NCBI GenBank assembly: GCA_035652315.1
Contig: DASREA010000035.1
Location: forward strand, 1 to 64,000
Reading direction: 5' to 3'
DNA: 64,000 nucleotides
Source: CANKHA01 sp035652315
GTDB lineage: Bacteria; Pseudomonadota; Alphaproteobacteria; Rhizobiales; Xanthobacteraceae
Made by a program: the position numbers and the translations under genes. The stretch's first letter is position 1. Each line of letters begins with the position of its first letter. Below, piece by piece: positions 1-8,673 of the stretch. Below the pieces are notes generated by a model, which made no database searches, was not told the DNA's origin, and saw only the letters and a list, made by a program, of their open reading frames with translations.

Positions 1-155
1 TCGTCCACCATGCGCATGCGCAGCCGGTGACCGGTCTCCCGGTTCAGCTTGTGAAAGTGGGTTTTGTTGACTTCGGTAACAGCGGGGAAAAGCTCGACAG
101 CACAATTTACCAGGGAGAGACGCAGATACCCCTTCCAGATCGCGCGCGGGGCCAT
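1..155 (-). CDS. ku: Ku DNA end-binding protein, N-terminal part (runs off the left edge)
   Basis: The reverse strand starts MAPRAIWKGYLRLSLVNC and continues through ETGHRLRMRMV to the window edge. This is the typical beginning of bacterial Ku, which binds double-strand DNA ends and recruits LigD in non-homologous end joining. A CAGGAG ribosome-binding site lies 5 bases before the ATG. Only about 51 residues are present, so the Ku core and C-terminus cannot be checked, and whether ligD is nearby is unknown. The family call rests on the conserved N-terminal stretch. Confidence 0.85.
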   Translation of the reverse strand, partial: MAPRAIWKGYLRLSLVNCAVELFPAVTEVNKTHFHKLNRETGHRLRMRMVD

Positions 156-182
156 GAAATCTCCTGAAAAAAATCGTCCGGC

Positions 183-350
183 TCAGTGTCCGAAATAGAG
201 AATATACACGACGACGAAGAGCGCGATCACCGCCCCGGTGCCGATATAAAGCACATAGCGCACGTTCTGCCCGGTAACGCCTTGCCGCGCCTTGTTGGCG
301 GAGAGCACGGGTCCGGCTGAAGGGGCTTTCTGGCTTTGATCGCCATCCAT
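183..350 (-). CDS. Small single-pass membrane protein, unknown function
   Basis: A 55-residue protein with a hydrophilic N-terminus (MDGDQSQKAPSAG) and one C-terminal membrane segment at about residues 31-52 (VLYIGTGAVIALFVVVYILY). The frame opens 12 codons earlier, but the ATG at 350 is preceded by GGGAG with a 6-base spacer, so this start is preferred. It lies just upstream of ku on the same strand, 27 bases away, and might be cotranscribed. No known family recognised. Confidence 0.6.
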   Translation of the reverse strand: MDGDQSQKAPSAGPVLSANKARQGVTGQNVRYVLYIGTGAVIALFVVVYILYFGH

Positions 351-469
351 CGATCGCTCCCGATGCCGTAATCGCAGGATAGGCAATTAAATTCAACGCG
401 CGGTCGGGCGTTGTGGTTCCTGCGTCCAGTGGCTACGGAACCCGCCCGCGAGCCGGCCGTTTTCCGGAC

Positions 470-805
470 ATGGAGCGATATTCTCGAGTCGCGCTCATTG
501 CCGCCCTATCCGGCGCCGCAATTCCTGTCTTGGCCCCTGCGCAAGGCGTGGACCCGGCAATGCCGGGAAAGCCGGCCTGCCCCTCATTGTCCGATTCTCC
601 GACGAGCGGAGCGGCGCCGCCATCGTCTACGGCCGGTCAAACGCAATCCAAGGGCAGCTTGAGCGATCAGCTTGCCCGCTCCGACGGCGTGATTTGCCCG
701 CCGCCGCACGTCGATCCGGACATCAAGAAATCGGCCCCGAACACCGGGCGGATGCCGGTGATCCCACCGCCCGGCACGGAGAATCCGGCCATTCGTCCGA
801 AGTAG
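470..805 (+). CDS. Secreted proline-rich protein, unknown function
   Basis: A 111-residue product. It starts with a signal peptide (MERYSRVALIAALSGAAIPVLAPAQG, given here only by its hydrophobic core around residues 6-20), followed by a Pro/Ser/Thr-rich chain with four cysteine-poor low-complexity stretches (for example PPSSTAGQTQSKG and VIPPPGTENPAIRPK). The frame is open from 413, but residues before the ATG at 470 are not signal-like. The mature chain looks disordered. It is convergent with the S10 peptidase gene, whose stop is 6 bases away. No family recognised. Confidence 0.55.
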   Translation: MERYSRVALIAALSGAAIPVLAPAQGVDPAMPGKPACPSLSDSPTSGAAPPSSTAGQTQSKGSLSDQLARSDGVICPPPHVDPDIKKSAPNTGRMPVIPPPGTENPAIRPK

Positions 806-811
806 CCGCGG

Positions 812-2353
812 CTAGGAACGGCTGCCGCGTGTGAAGAATAGCTTCATGTCGGCGGTAAAGCGCTTTCGCGAGTCATCCGCCACGTAGAACATATGCCCTC
901 CGGAATAGAGCGGGAGCTGCACGCGTTGCGGACCTTCAAACGGCGGCAGGTGCTCGATAACGTAGCGGCTGTCCATGTAAGGCGTGACGAGGTCGCTATA
1001 GCCGTGGGCGATGACAAGCCGGAACGACGGATTCTGCGCCAGCAAAATCCGCAAATCGTCGCTGACGCTGATTTGATCGCGATGCCCGTCGCGCCATTGC
1101 CATTTTCGGCTGATCTCGGGCGACAGCAGAACGTAGGTCATGTCGGTCTTGAAACCGAGCTGATCGCGCGCGTAGCCCACGAAGGCGCCCGCATAGGCGC
1201 GCGTAAAGCCGTCTAGCACGGGGTCCGGGCCGCGCTCTCCGGCGCGCTCGGGAAAGGGATCGTCCACTGCAAACGAGCCGTCATAGATGCTGGCGATCTT
1301 GCCTGCGGCGGAACGCAATTGCTTCAACGCTTCATTGGGAATGACGCCACGCGATTTGGCGGCAACGTCCTCCGGAACGCCGGCCATCGCCGCGACGCGG
1401 CTATAGAAGGAGCGTGCCGCCTCGCCTTGCGGCGCCGGGCCGGCAAGCGTCGTCAGATATTCATGCATGGCGAAACGCTCGGCTTCCCCGATCGCCTGCG
1501 AACTCATGGAATGCGTGCGCTCGAGCTGAGCGGCGGCCAGCGATGGCAACCGTAGCGCGGCGCTCAGCACAAGGCGCTCGCCGCCAAAGGTGAGTTGAGG
1601 CTCCAGCATTGGTGAGACCATGACGATGCCATTGATGGAAACGCCCTGATCCTGCAGCAATTTACGCGCCACCTTGGGGGCACGGAATCCGCCATAGCTC
1701 TCGCCCAGAAGATACTTTTCGGAAGCGCTGCGGCTATTCTTGGCGATATAGAGCGCGATGACTTTGGCGAAGAATTCAGCGTCGCTGTCGACGCTGAAGA
1801 ATTTGCTGGCGTCGTCGGATTTGGCGGTGCGGCTCCAGCCGGTACCGATCGGATCGATCAACACCAGATCGGTGAATTCAAGCCATGTCTGTGGGTTGTC
1901 GCGCAGTTGCGCGGTGGCCGCATCGTAGTGCGCGCCGAAGTCGAGAATCTTCGGGCCGACCACGCCGAGATGCAGGTAGGCGGAAGCCGCGCCCGGACCG
2001 CCGTTAAAGGCGAAGGTGATCGGGCGTTTCGAACCTTGTTCGCCGTCGGCCACATAGGCGGTGAAAAACACCGACGCGGTCTGCGCGCCAGATTGATCGT
2101 AGAGCGGCAGCGTGCCGGCCGTCGCCGTATAGGCGAAGCTTTTGCCGTCGGCGAGCGTCACCGAATGACGCGTCGTCGAATCCGAGGGCAGGAGCCGCAG
2201 TACGCCGGGACCGGCGTCATTCTTCTGCTCCTGCTTAGCAGCGGGGGCTGGGGAGCGGCTGGCGCGCTGCGCCAAGCCGGCGCTGGCGAAGCAGACCACA
2301 AATGCGGCGACGCACAGACGACGAAAAATCACAGGCCTTCCTTTTCGCTTCAT
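812..2353 (-). CDS. S10-family serine carboxypeptidase-like protein
   Basis: A 513-residue exported hydrolase. The signal peptide is at about residues 1-28 (RRLCVAAFVVCFASAGLAQ). The alpha/beta-hydrolase fold of peptidase family S10 is shown by the oxyanion region FNGGPGAASAYLHLG, the nucleophile motif GESYGG, the catalytic Asp in GYSDLVTPY and the catalytic His in SGGHMFY near the C-terminus. The start at 2353 is chosen because it gives the signal peptide directly and leaves 7 bases after the stop of the upstream DUF6494 gene; an upstream ATG at 2410 would overlap that gene. S10 enzymes remove C-terminal residues from peptides, probably here in the periplasm. The substrate is unknown. Confidence 0.88.
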   Translation of the reverse strand: MKRKGRPVIFRRLCVAAFVVCFASAGLAQRASRSPAPAAKQEQKNDAGPGVLRLLPSDSTTRHSVTLADGKSFAYTATAGTLPLYDQSGAQTASVFFTAYVADGEQGSKRPITFAFNGGPGAASAYLHLGVVGPKILDFGAHYDAATAQLRDNPQTWLEFTDLVLIDPIGTGWSRTAKSDDASKFFSVDSDAEFFAKVIALYIAKNSRSASEKYLLGESYGGFRAPKVARKLLQDQGVSINGIVMVSPMLEPQLTFGGERLVLSAALRLPSLAAAQLERTHSMSSQAIGEAERFAMHEYLTTLAGPAPQGEAARSFYSRVAAMAGVPEDVAAKSRGVIPNEALKQLRSAAGKIASIYDGSFAVDDPFPERAGERGPDPVLDGFTRAYAGAFVGYARDQLGFKTDMTYVLLSPEISRKWQWRDGHRDQISVSDDLRILLAQNPSFRLVIAHGYSDLVTPYMDSRYVIEHLPPFEGPQRVQLPLYSGGHMFYVADDSRKRFTADMKLFFTRGSRS

Positions 2354-2360
2354 CGGCAGC

Positions 2361-2567
2361 TTACTGCAACTCAATGTCGCCTTCGATATCAAAAGCAAGG
2401 CCGACGGCATCGATTCTGATCGTCGCTTTGGCCGGCAAGGCTTCGTGGCCTTTCAAACGGCCATTGGCAACGGCGTCGCGCACCGCTTTCTCGATTTCCC
2501 TTTGCGACGTGACGCCCACCTTTTTCAAAAACTTGCGCAAGGTCGAGTTGAGGCTTTCCTCGTTCAT
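2361..2567 (-). CDS. DUF6494 family small protein
   Basis: A 68-residue protein starting MNEESLNSTLRKFLKKVG and containing REIEKAVRDAVANGRLKG, the pattern of the small DUF6494 family common in proteobacteria. The function is unknown. The N-terminal half looks helical (FLKKVGVTSQREIEKAV); the C-terminal half (ATIRIDAVGLAFDIEGDIEL) looks like beta strands. It stands directly upstream of the S10 peptidase gene on the same strand and probably shares its transcript. Confidence 0.8.
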   Translation of the reverse strand: MNEESLNSTLRKFLKKVGVTSQREIEKAVRDAVANGRLKGHEALPAKATIRIDAVGLAFDIEGDIELQ

Positions 2568-2855
2568 GACCGTTTTTCTCCGTTGGGGTGATTGTGTCCG
2601 TCCGGCTAATCTACTATAGCCAACGCCCCGCTGCGCGGGAGTGCACGCGCAAGCATGCTGACCGCCGTCGTAAAAATCGGTACCGTTGCACGGTGGATTT
2701 GCTTTCTAAGCTGCCGGCATCCCTTGTTTAACGCCCGCTCCGGCGGCGGTATGGAACTACTCAAGGGACTGATAATTAACTCCCTACGCGGTCGATTCTT
2801 TCCACTTTTGTGGCTGTGACGGTAAGTTTGGCGTTGAGACAAGGGGTCAGGTGAC

Positions 2856-4079
2856 ATGAGTTCGCCCAGGACCAGATCGAATCTTTCAGTCGCCGACCTT
2901 CGGGGCCTGTGGTCGCAAGCCTTCCGCGATATCCGCGCGGAAACGGAACGCCGCGCCGCGCCGCTGTCGTCGGAAGATCAAGTCGTGCAATCGATGCCGG
3001 ACGCCAGTCCGACCAAATGGCATCGCGCGCATACCACGTGGTTCTTCGAGCAATTTCTTCTTTCGGTTCACCATCCCGGCTATCGCGTCTTCGATGAGCG
3101 TTTCGCTTATCTCTTCAATTCGTATTATGTCGCTGCGGGGCCGCGCTATGCGCGGCCGATGCGCGGAATGCTGACGCGTCCGCGCGCCGAAGAGGTGGGC
3201 GCCTACCGCGGGCATGTCGATGCCGCGATCGTGGATTTGCTGATCAGCGCCGACGAGTCGGCGCTGAAGAAGATCATTGCCGTTCTGGAAATCGGCTTGC
3301 ACCATGAACAGCAGCACCAGGAACTGATCGTCACCGATATTCTTCACGCCTTTTCATTGAACCCGACACATCCGGCTTACGATGCCGCTTACGCCGCCCC
3401 GGCTTGCAACCAGTCCCAAGGTGTTGCGGAGATCGTCAGCGGTATCCACATGATCGGCGATGACGGCGAGGGCTTTGCGTTCGACAACGAGCGGCCGCAG
3501 CATAGGGTCTTCCTTGCCGGCGCGCGGATCGGGCGGAGCCTCGTCAGCAATCGTCAATGGCTCGAATTCATGGCCGACGGCGGTTATGCCACGCCGACCT
3601 TATGGCTTTCCGACGGCTGGGCGACGGTACAGGCGGAGGGATGGCAGGCGCCGGGTTATTGGCGTCAGGGTGACGGAGCCTGGCTGACAATGACTCTCGG
3701 CGGCTTGCGCCCGGTCGATCCGGCCGCGCCCGTCTGCCATGTCAGCTATTACGAGGCCGATGCATTCGCGCGCTGGGCGCGCAAGCGGCTTCCCTCCGAA
3801 GCGGAATGGGAGATCGCGGCGCGCGGCGGTTTGTTGCCGGATGCCTTCGATCAGGTCTGGCAATGGACACAAAGCGCCTATTCGCCTTATCCGGGCTATC
3901 GGCCGGCGGCGGGCGCGCTCGGCGAGTACAACGGCAAGTTCATGGTGAACCAGATGGTGCTGCGCGGCAGCTCCCACGCCACCCCGAAAGGACACGCGCG
4001 GGCGAGCTATCGCAATTTCTTCCCGCCCGCGGCGCGCTGGCAGTTCAGCGGACTCCGGCTCGCCGAAGACCTGCGCTAG
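2856..4079 (+). CDS. egtB: Ergothioneine biosynthesis protein EgtB (sulfoxide synthase)
   Basis: A 407-residue non-haem iron enzyme that joins hercynine to a thiol (gamma-glutamylcysteine or cysteine) with oxygen to form the sulfoxide precursor of ergothioneine. The N-terminal DinB-like domain holds the expected iron ligands: His56 in KWHRAHT and the HHEQQHQEL motif at residues 149-157 (H150, H154). The C-terminal half is an FGE-sulfatase domain with ERPQHRVFLAGARIG, RLPSEAEWEIAARGG and LRGSSHATPKGHARASYRNFFPP-type signatures. The ATG is preceded by a GGTCAGGTGAC stretch. egtD follows 31 bases later on the same strand, so the two form a minimal egtBD operon. Confidence 0.95.
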   Translation: MSSPRTRSNLSVADLRGLWSQAFRDIRAETERRAAPLSSEDQVVQSMPDASPTKWHRAHTTWFFEQFLLSVHHPGYRVFDERFAYLFNSYYVAAGPRYARPMRGMLTRPRAEEVGAYRGHVDAAIVDLLISADESALKKIIAVLEIGLHHEQQHQELIVTDILHAFSLNPTHPAYDAAYAAPACNQSQGVAEIVSGIHMIGDDGEGFAFDNERPQHRVFLAGARIGRSLVSNRQWLEFMADGGYATPTLWLSDGWATVQAEGWQAPGYWRQGDGAWLTMTLGGLRPVDPAAPVCHVSYYEADAFARWARKRLPSEAEWEIAARGGLLPDAFDQVWQWTQSAYSPYPGYRPAAGALGEYNGKFMVNQMVLRGSSHATPKGHARASYRNFFPPAARWQFSGLRLAEDLR

Positions 4080-4110
4080 AGTCACAGCTTAAACGCGAGA
4101 ATACGTTGCA

Positions 4111-5085
4111 ATGGTCGCATTGAAACAATCGGCATCGAAGGTCGTCGCCTGCGATGCCAACGGTTCGCCCTTCGCCGAGGACGCGCTGAAGGGGCTCAAC
4201 GCCACGCCGAAATCCATTCCACCGAAATATTTCTACGATGACCGCGGCTGCGCGCTTTTCGAGAGCATCACCGAACAGCCGGAATATTATCTGACCCGCA
4301 GCGAGGTCGGCATATTGCACGACAATGCCGACGACATCGCAAAGCTCTTCAAGCCGGCATCGACCCTGGTGGAGTTCGGCAGCGGCTCCAGCCGCAAGAC
4401 CAGAATTTTGCTGGCGGCGGCCAGCCACATCACCAGCTATATTCCGGTAGACATCTGCGGCGCCATGCTGGAGCAGGAGGCGGCCGGTCTGCGCAAGGAA
4501 TTTCCCCATCTGACCGTGTCGCCGGTCACCGCCGATTTTTCGGCGCCGTTCGACCTGCCGGGGGGTACCCATCTCGGCCGCGCCGGTTTCTTTCCCGGCT
4601 CCACGATCGGTAATTTCGAACCGCATGAGGCGGCGGCCTTCCTTCGCCACGTCGCCCGGGTTCTCGGTCGCGGTGCGGTGCTCGTCGTCGGCGTCGACCT
4701 GGTCAAGGACACGCAGATACTCAACGCCGCTTATAACGACGCAGCCGGCGTCACTGAAGCGTTCAATATCAATTTGCTCGTGCGCATGAATCGCGAGCTT
4801 GCCGCCGATTTCAAACTGGAAAGCTTCGAGCATCACGCCTTTTACAACCGCGAGCGCCAGCGCGTCGAAATGCATTTGGCGAGCAGCAAGCGGCAGAAAG
4901 TGCGGGTCGCTGGCGACACGATCGACTTCCGCGCCGGCGAAACCATCCATACCGAGAACAGCTACAAATATTCCGTGGATTCCTTCATCGCCTTGGCTCG
5001 CGGCACCGGCTGGCAGCCGCTGGCGAATTGGACCGATCCCCAGCGCTTTTTCTGCGTCCAGGCGCTCACGTACCAGGCCGGCTGA
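4111..5085 (+). CDS. egtD: L-histidine N-alpha-methyltransferase EgtD
   Basis: A 324-residue SAM-dependent enzyme that trimethylates histidine to hercynine, the first step of ergothioneine synthesis. Visible signatures are IPPKYFYDDRGCALFESI (residues 36-53), the SAM-binding loop LVEFGSGSSRKTRILL (86-101), FPGSTIGNFEP, and IHTENSYKYS near the C-terminus. The length matches the family. It follows egtB after 31 bases; the ribosome-binding site is weak (AGAATACG), which suggests coupling to egtB. No egtA, egtC or egtE is seen nearby, so the later steps must be encoded elsewhere or use other enzymes. Confidence 0.95.
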   Translation: MVALKQSASKVVACDANGSPFAEDALKGLNATPKSIPPKYFYDDRGCALFESITEQPEYYLTRSEVGILHDNADDIAKLFKPASTLVEFGSGSSRKTRILLAAASHITSYIPVDICGAMLEQEAAGLRKEFPHLTVSPVTADFSAPFDLPGGTHLGRAGFFPGSTIGNFEPHEAAAFLRHVARVLGRGAVLVVGVDLVKDTQILNAAYNDAAGVTEAFNINLLVRMNRELAADFKLESFEHHAFYNRERQRVEMHLASSKRQKVRVAGDTIDFRAGETIHTENSYKYSVDSFIALARGTGWQPLANWTDPQRFFCVQALTYQAG

Positions 5086-5179
5086 CCCGGACGCGCAGCA
5101 GGACCGCCATGCACGCGGCTGGTAGATTGCCGAGAGGGCGGCCGATATAGTCCCCGCCGCAATTCATCGGGGAGCTGTC

Positions 5180-6058
5180 ATGAAAATTGTCGGATTTGAA
5201 TCGAAGGCCGGTCTGCGCCTAGGCGTGGTCGAGGGCGAGCAGGTTATCGATCTCCAGGAGGCCGACGAAAAAGCGCCAGCCGATCTCGGCGAATGGCTGC
5301 GGCGGCACGACGGCGATCTCGCGCCCTTGGCCGATCTCGCGCGCCGCGCGCCCGCGGGTGCGCGGCGGCCGCTGCAAGGGTTGAAATACGCGCTGCCGGT
5401 TGCCAAACCCGGCAAGATCGTCTGCCTGGGCCTGAACTATCTCGAGCACGTCAAGGAAGGCATGCAGCGCGACAATATTCCAAAATTTCCCACCATCTTC
5501 ATGCGTTGCGGCACTTCTCTGACCGGCCATTTGCAGCCGATTCTGCGTCCGCACATGACAGACAGCCTCGACTACGAAGCAGAAATGGTGGTCATTATCG
5601 GCCGGCGCGCCAAGCATCTAAACACGGCCGATGCATTGTCCTGTGTCGGCGGCTATTCCTGTTTCAACGACGGTTCAATCCGCGAATTCCAGCGCCGGAC
5701 CAGCCAATGGGACATGGGCAAGAATTTCGACCGCACCGGAGGCTTCGGGCCTTGGATGGTGACGCCGGACGAGCTGCCGCCCGGCGGCAAGGGCCTGAAA
5801 ATTCAAAGCCGTCTTAACGGCAAGGTGATGCAGTCCGACAATACCGATAACATGATGTTTCCGGTTGCCGAGACCATCGCCGACGTCAGCCAGGCAATGA
5901 CCCTCGAGCCCGGCGATCTGTTGGTCACCGGCACCCCCTCCGGCGTCGGATTTGCGCGCAAGCCGCCCGTATGGATGCAACACGGCGATGTCTGCGAAGT
6001 CGAGATCGAGGGCATCGGCGTGTTGCGTAATCCCATTGAGAATGAAAAACCGGCATAA
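5180..6058 (+). CDS. Fumarylacetoacetate hydrolase (FAH) family protein
   Basis: A 292-residue cytoplasmic enzyme. The C-terminal FAH domain begins near KIVCLGLNYLEHVKEG (about residue 80) and holds the metal-binding acidic residues in DYEAEMVVIIGR, FNDGSIREFQRR and LEPGDLLVTGTPSGVGFA. FAH-fold enzymes cleave or decarboxylate 2-oxo diacids, often at the end of aromatic or purine breakdown. Homologues of this shape are often labelled ureidoglycolate lyase or 2-hydroxyhepta-2,4-diene-1,7-dioate isomerase, but the substrate cannot be told from sequence. A GGAG lies 5 bases before the ATG. An FMN reductase gene follows 14 bases downstream in the same operon. Confidence 0.9.
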   Translation: MKIVGFESKAGLRLGVVEGEQVIDLQEADEKAPADLGEWLRRHDGDLAPLADLARRAPAGARRPLQGLKYALPVAKPGKIVCLGLNYLEHVKEGMQRDNIPKFPTIFMRCGTSLTGHLQPILRPHMTDSLDYEAEMVVIIGRRAKHLNTADALSCVGGYSCFNDGSIREFQRRTSQWDMGKNFDRTGGFGPWMVTPDELPPGGKGLKIQSRLNGKVMQSDNTDNMMFPVAETIADVSQAMTLEPGDLLVTGTPSGVGFARKPPVWMQHGDVCEVEIEGIGVLRNPIENEKPA

Positions 6059-6072
6059 GGGTCCTGTAGCAC

Positions 6073-6642
6073 ATGGCGAGCAAATTGAACGTCATCAGCA
6101 TTTGCGGCAGCTTGCGCAAAGGCTCCTTCAACGCGATGGTCATGCGTGCCCTGCCAGGGCTTGCGCCCGAGGGCATGACGATCACGCCGGCGCCGCCTTA
6201 CAGCGACTTCCCGCTCTACAATTTCGACATCCAGAAGGAGCAGGGCATTCCGCGTTCGGTGGTCGCGCTCGCGGAGGCCATGTTGGCCGCCGACGGTGTG
6301 GTGATCGTGAGCGCCGAATATAATTTCTCGGTGCCGCCCGGGTTGAAGAACGCCATCGATTGGGTCTCCCGATTGAAAGACCCGCCGCCCTTCACCGGGA
6401 AGCCTTTTGCCATCCAGTCGGCGACCACCGGGCCGGTGGGCGGGGCACGAATGCAATATCACTTGCGCCAGATCCTGGCCGGTCTCGACGCGTTCATTCT
6501 CAATAAGCCCGAGATCTTCATCGGCAACGCCGCCTCGAAGGTCGATGAGAAAACGGGCGAACTGACTGATGAAACGACGCGCGACTTCATCAAGAAGCAG
6601 CTCGCCGCTTTTGCCACCTTTATTGAACGGGTCCGGCCCTAA
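6073..6642 (+). CDS. NADPH-dependent FMN reductase family protein
   Basis: A 189-residue flavodoxin-like protein. The phosphate-binding loop SICGSLRKGSFNAMVM (about residues 9-24) and the flavin-contacting SAEYNFSVPPGLKNAIDWVSR (about 79-98) are the hallmarks of the chromate reductase/azoreductase-like NADPH:FMN reductases. It likely reduces flavin or quinones in the cytoplasm. It lies 14 bases behind the FAH-family gene and is probably cotranscribed. It may supply reduced flavin to an oxygenase encoded elsewhere, but that is inference. Confidence 0.9.
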   Translation: MASKLNVISICGSLRKGSFNAMVMRALPGLAPEGMTITPAPPYSDFPLYNFDIQKEQGIPRSVVALAEAMLAADGVVIVSAEYNFSVPPGLKNAIDWVSRLKDPPPFTGKPFAIQSATTGPVGGARMQYHLRQILAGLDAFILNKPEIFIGNAASKVDEKTGELTDETTRDFIKKQLAAFATFIERVRP

Positions 6643-6789
6643 GGACCGGGTCGCGCGTCGCTGCATCTTGCCGCACCGCCTCGCCGATGCGCCGGATTGC
6701 TGGCGCCGCGCGGCCGCTTCGCATTCTGTTTACCAAATCCTTGCATCAGGTTTACCTGGCGGTGACTCCCTGGGCGCTAAAAGCTTGGT

Positions 6790-7968
6790 ATGCGCACCGC
6801 CCTCAACGTCGACGCGCCGTCCGGACAATCCCCGGGCTCCCGGGCCGCTTGCCAAGGGCTGGACGCGGAGGCAATGCTCGCCACCCTGTCCCGCCTGGAA
6901 AAGCACAGCCGGAACGGCGGCTTTGAGTGCGCGATCGACGCGGTGCCGGCGGCGCAGTGGGACGAGACCGCCGCGCTTTTCGCCGACCCGAATTACGATC
7001 AGATCGCGCGCTATTCCGCGGAGCAATGGGGGCGACGCACGAGCCACCTGCTGCTGCGCCGTCACGGCGAATCAGTTGCCGGGGCCTACGCTGCCATCAT
7101 TAAGCCGCCGGGTTGTTCGCACGGGGTCGCCTTCGTGCGTTTCGGACCGTTCTGGAGAAGGCGCGACGCCGCGCCGGATCTTGGGATCTACCGTGCGGCC
7201 GTCGGCGCCCTGGTGCAGGAATATTGCATCCGGCGCGGTCATTACCTGACCGTCGTTCCACGGCCCAATCCGGAGTTCTATCACCAGGAGTGCGAGGTCT
7301 TGTCGCGGTTCGGTTTCGCGCTGCGCCGCCGCGTTCACGATCCCAACCGTTATTTGGTCGATCTTTCCCACGACGAGCATGCGCAGCGGAACAGCCTCGA
7401 CCAGAAATGGCGCTACAATTTGCGGCAGGCATTGAACAACGGATTTGATATCCGTCTCGGTCAAAGCGAGGAGGATATCCGGGCGTTTCAGTCGCTGCAT
7501 GCCGGCATGGTGGCGCGCAAGCGATTCCACAATGCCGACATGGTGCATTTGCTCCCGCGGCTCGCCGCCGAGCTCCCGCAGCCGTTGCGGCCCCAAATCG
7601 TGCTCGCCTTTCATCGGGGCCGGCCAGTGGCGGGGGCCGCCATCGCCATCCTCGGCGACACCGCCTATTACGTCTTTGGCGGCAGCGACGGCGCGTCGCT
7701 CTCGCTGAAAGGCGGTTATGCGCTGCAGTGGTGGATTGTCCGCTGGCTCTCCGGCCATGGCGTGCGCTGGTACGATCTCGGGGGTGAAGCCGGCGAGCAC
7801 GGCCTGCGCCAATTCAAGAAGGGGCTCGTGGGCAAGGCCGGCACGGTCATCCGCATGCATGGGGAATATGATTATTGGACCGGCACTTCGGCGCGACTCG
7901 TCGGCGATATCGTCTATGGAATGCGGGGGGTGCAGCGCATGATTCGAAAGTTGCGCTACCGCGCCTAG
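6790..7968 (+). CDS. FemAB-like GNAT-fold aminoacyl/acyltransferase
   Basis: A 392-residue protein with the double-GNAT arrangement of FemAB/FemX-type transferases. The first half has HLLLRRHGESVAGAY; the second has KWRYNLRQALNNGFDIRLG, a LHAGMVARKRFHN helix, PQIVLAFHRGRPVAGAAIAI and the ending DLGGEAGEHGLRQFKKGLVG, typical of lipid II:glycine glycyltransferase-like proteins. In Gram-negative bacteria such proteins often modify cell-surface or exopolysaccharide components. The 147 bases before it hold no recognisable feature. The start is uncertain: an internal ATG at codon 35 is also possible. It stands alone on the strand. Confidence 0.75.
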   Translation: MRTALNVDAPSGQSPGSRAACQGLDAEAMLATLSRLEKHSRNGGFECAIDAVPAAQWDETAALFADPNYDQIARYSAEQWGRRTSHLLLRRHGESVAGAYAAIIKPPGCSHGVAFVRFGPFWRRRDAAPDLGIYRAAVGALVQEYCIRRGHYLTVVPRPNPEFYHQECEVLSRFGFALRRRVHDPNRYLVDLSHDEHAQRNSLDQKWRYNLRQALNNGFDIRLGQSEEDIRAFQSLHAGMVARKRFHNADMVHLLPRLAAELPQPLRPQIVLAFHRGRPVAGAAIAILGDTAYYVFGGSDGASLSLKGGYALQWWIVRWLSGHGVRWYDLGGEAGEHGLRQFKKGLVGKAGTVIRMHGEYDYWTGTSARLVGDIVYGMRGVQRMIRKLRYRA

Positions 7969-8091
7969 CTTCCCTGCTTTGTTTCAGGCGCGCTGCAACC
8001 AAGTCTGCCCAGCCGAGTTATCCCACGCTCTTCCACCGCCGAAATTCCCATTCGGCTTGCCTTGTCGATGACCGCCGCTAACGTGGGGACC

Positions 8092-8673
8092 ATGTGGGGT
8101 AAATCCCGCCAGAGCGAGCCTAAGGCCGAGGAGGTTTTGCCGCCCCGCCTCAAACCCGCCGTGCGCCAAGCGCGCATCGAGGCGGCGGAGCGTACCGGTA
8201 TCGTCGTCGATCTGCGTGACGCCGAGCTCGCCCGCCTGGAAATCCTGAACGAGGCGCTGGATCCCGTTTTTGCGGAGATTTCGCCGGAGATCGAGCTATT
8301 TGATCGCGGCATCAGCCGCGGCGAGGTGCCCCGGCTATGGGTCGACGCCATCGCGCATGTCGCGATGGGACACGACAAGCGCGTCTACCGTTTCGTTCAG
8401 GACACGAGTTTCGGCCGAAAAGTCTTGGCCGAATCAAACGACGTCGACTCGATCGTCGAGGCGGTAACCCAATACGTGGCGCGCCGATTGGTCGAGCGGG
8501 AGCGTGCGCTCGCCGCCGATCCGCGGCCCGCGGTCCAGGAACTGTTGCGCGACGTGCGGGCGCAGCGGCGGCGTTGGCGTTGGAAAGCCATCAAGGCTTT
8601 CGTCTTTGGTCTGATCGCGGGCGTCGTAGCGCTTTTCTTCATCGCCTGGCTGCTGGCGCCTCCCCCGCAATAG
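8092..8673 (+). CDS. C-tail-anchored membrane protein, unknown function
   Basis: A 193-residue protein with a charged cytoplasmic part and one membrane segment near the C-terminus (AFVFGLIAGVVALFFIAWLLA, about residues 169-188) right after an Arg/Trp-rich stretch (RAQRRRWRWKAIK). The middle (PRLWVDAIAHVAMGHDKRVYRFVQDT) looks like a folded helical domain. The ATG at 8092 follows GTGGGG at 4 bases; a TTG start at 8062 is possible. Its last 35 bases overlap the end of the convergent phosphoesterase gene. No family recognised with confidence. Confidence 0.7.
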   Translation: MWGKSRQSEPKAEEVLPPRLKPAVRQARIEAAERTGIVVDLRDAELARLEILNEALDPVFAEISPEIELFDRGISRGEVPRLWVDAIAHVAMGHDKRVYRFVQDTSFGRKVLAESNDVDSIVEAVTQYVARRLVERERALAADPRPAVQELLRDVRAQRRRWRWKAIKAFVFGLIAGVVALFFIAWLLAPPPQ

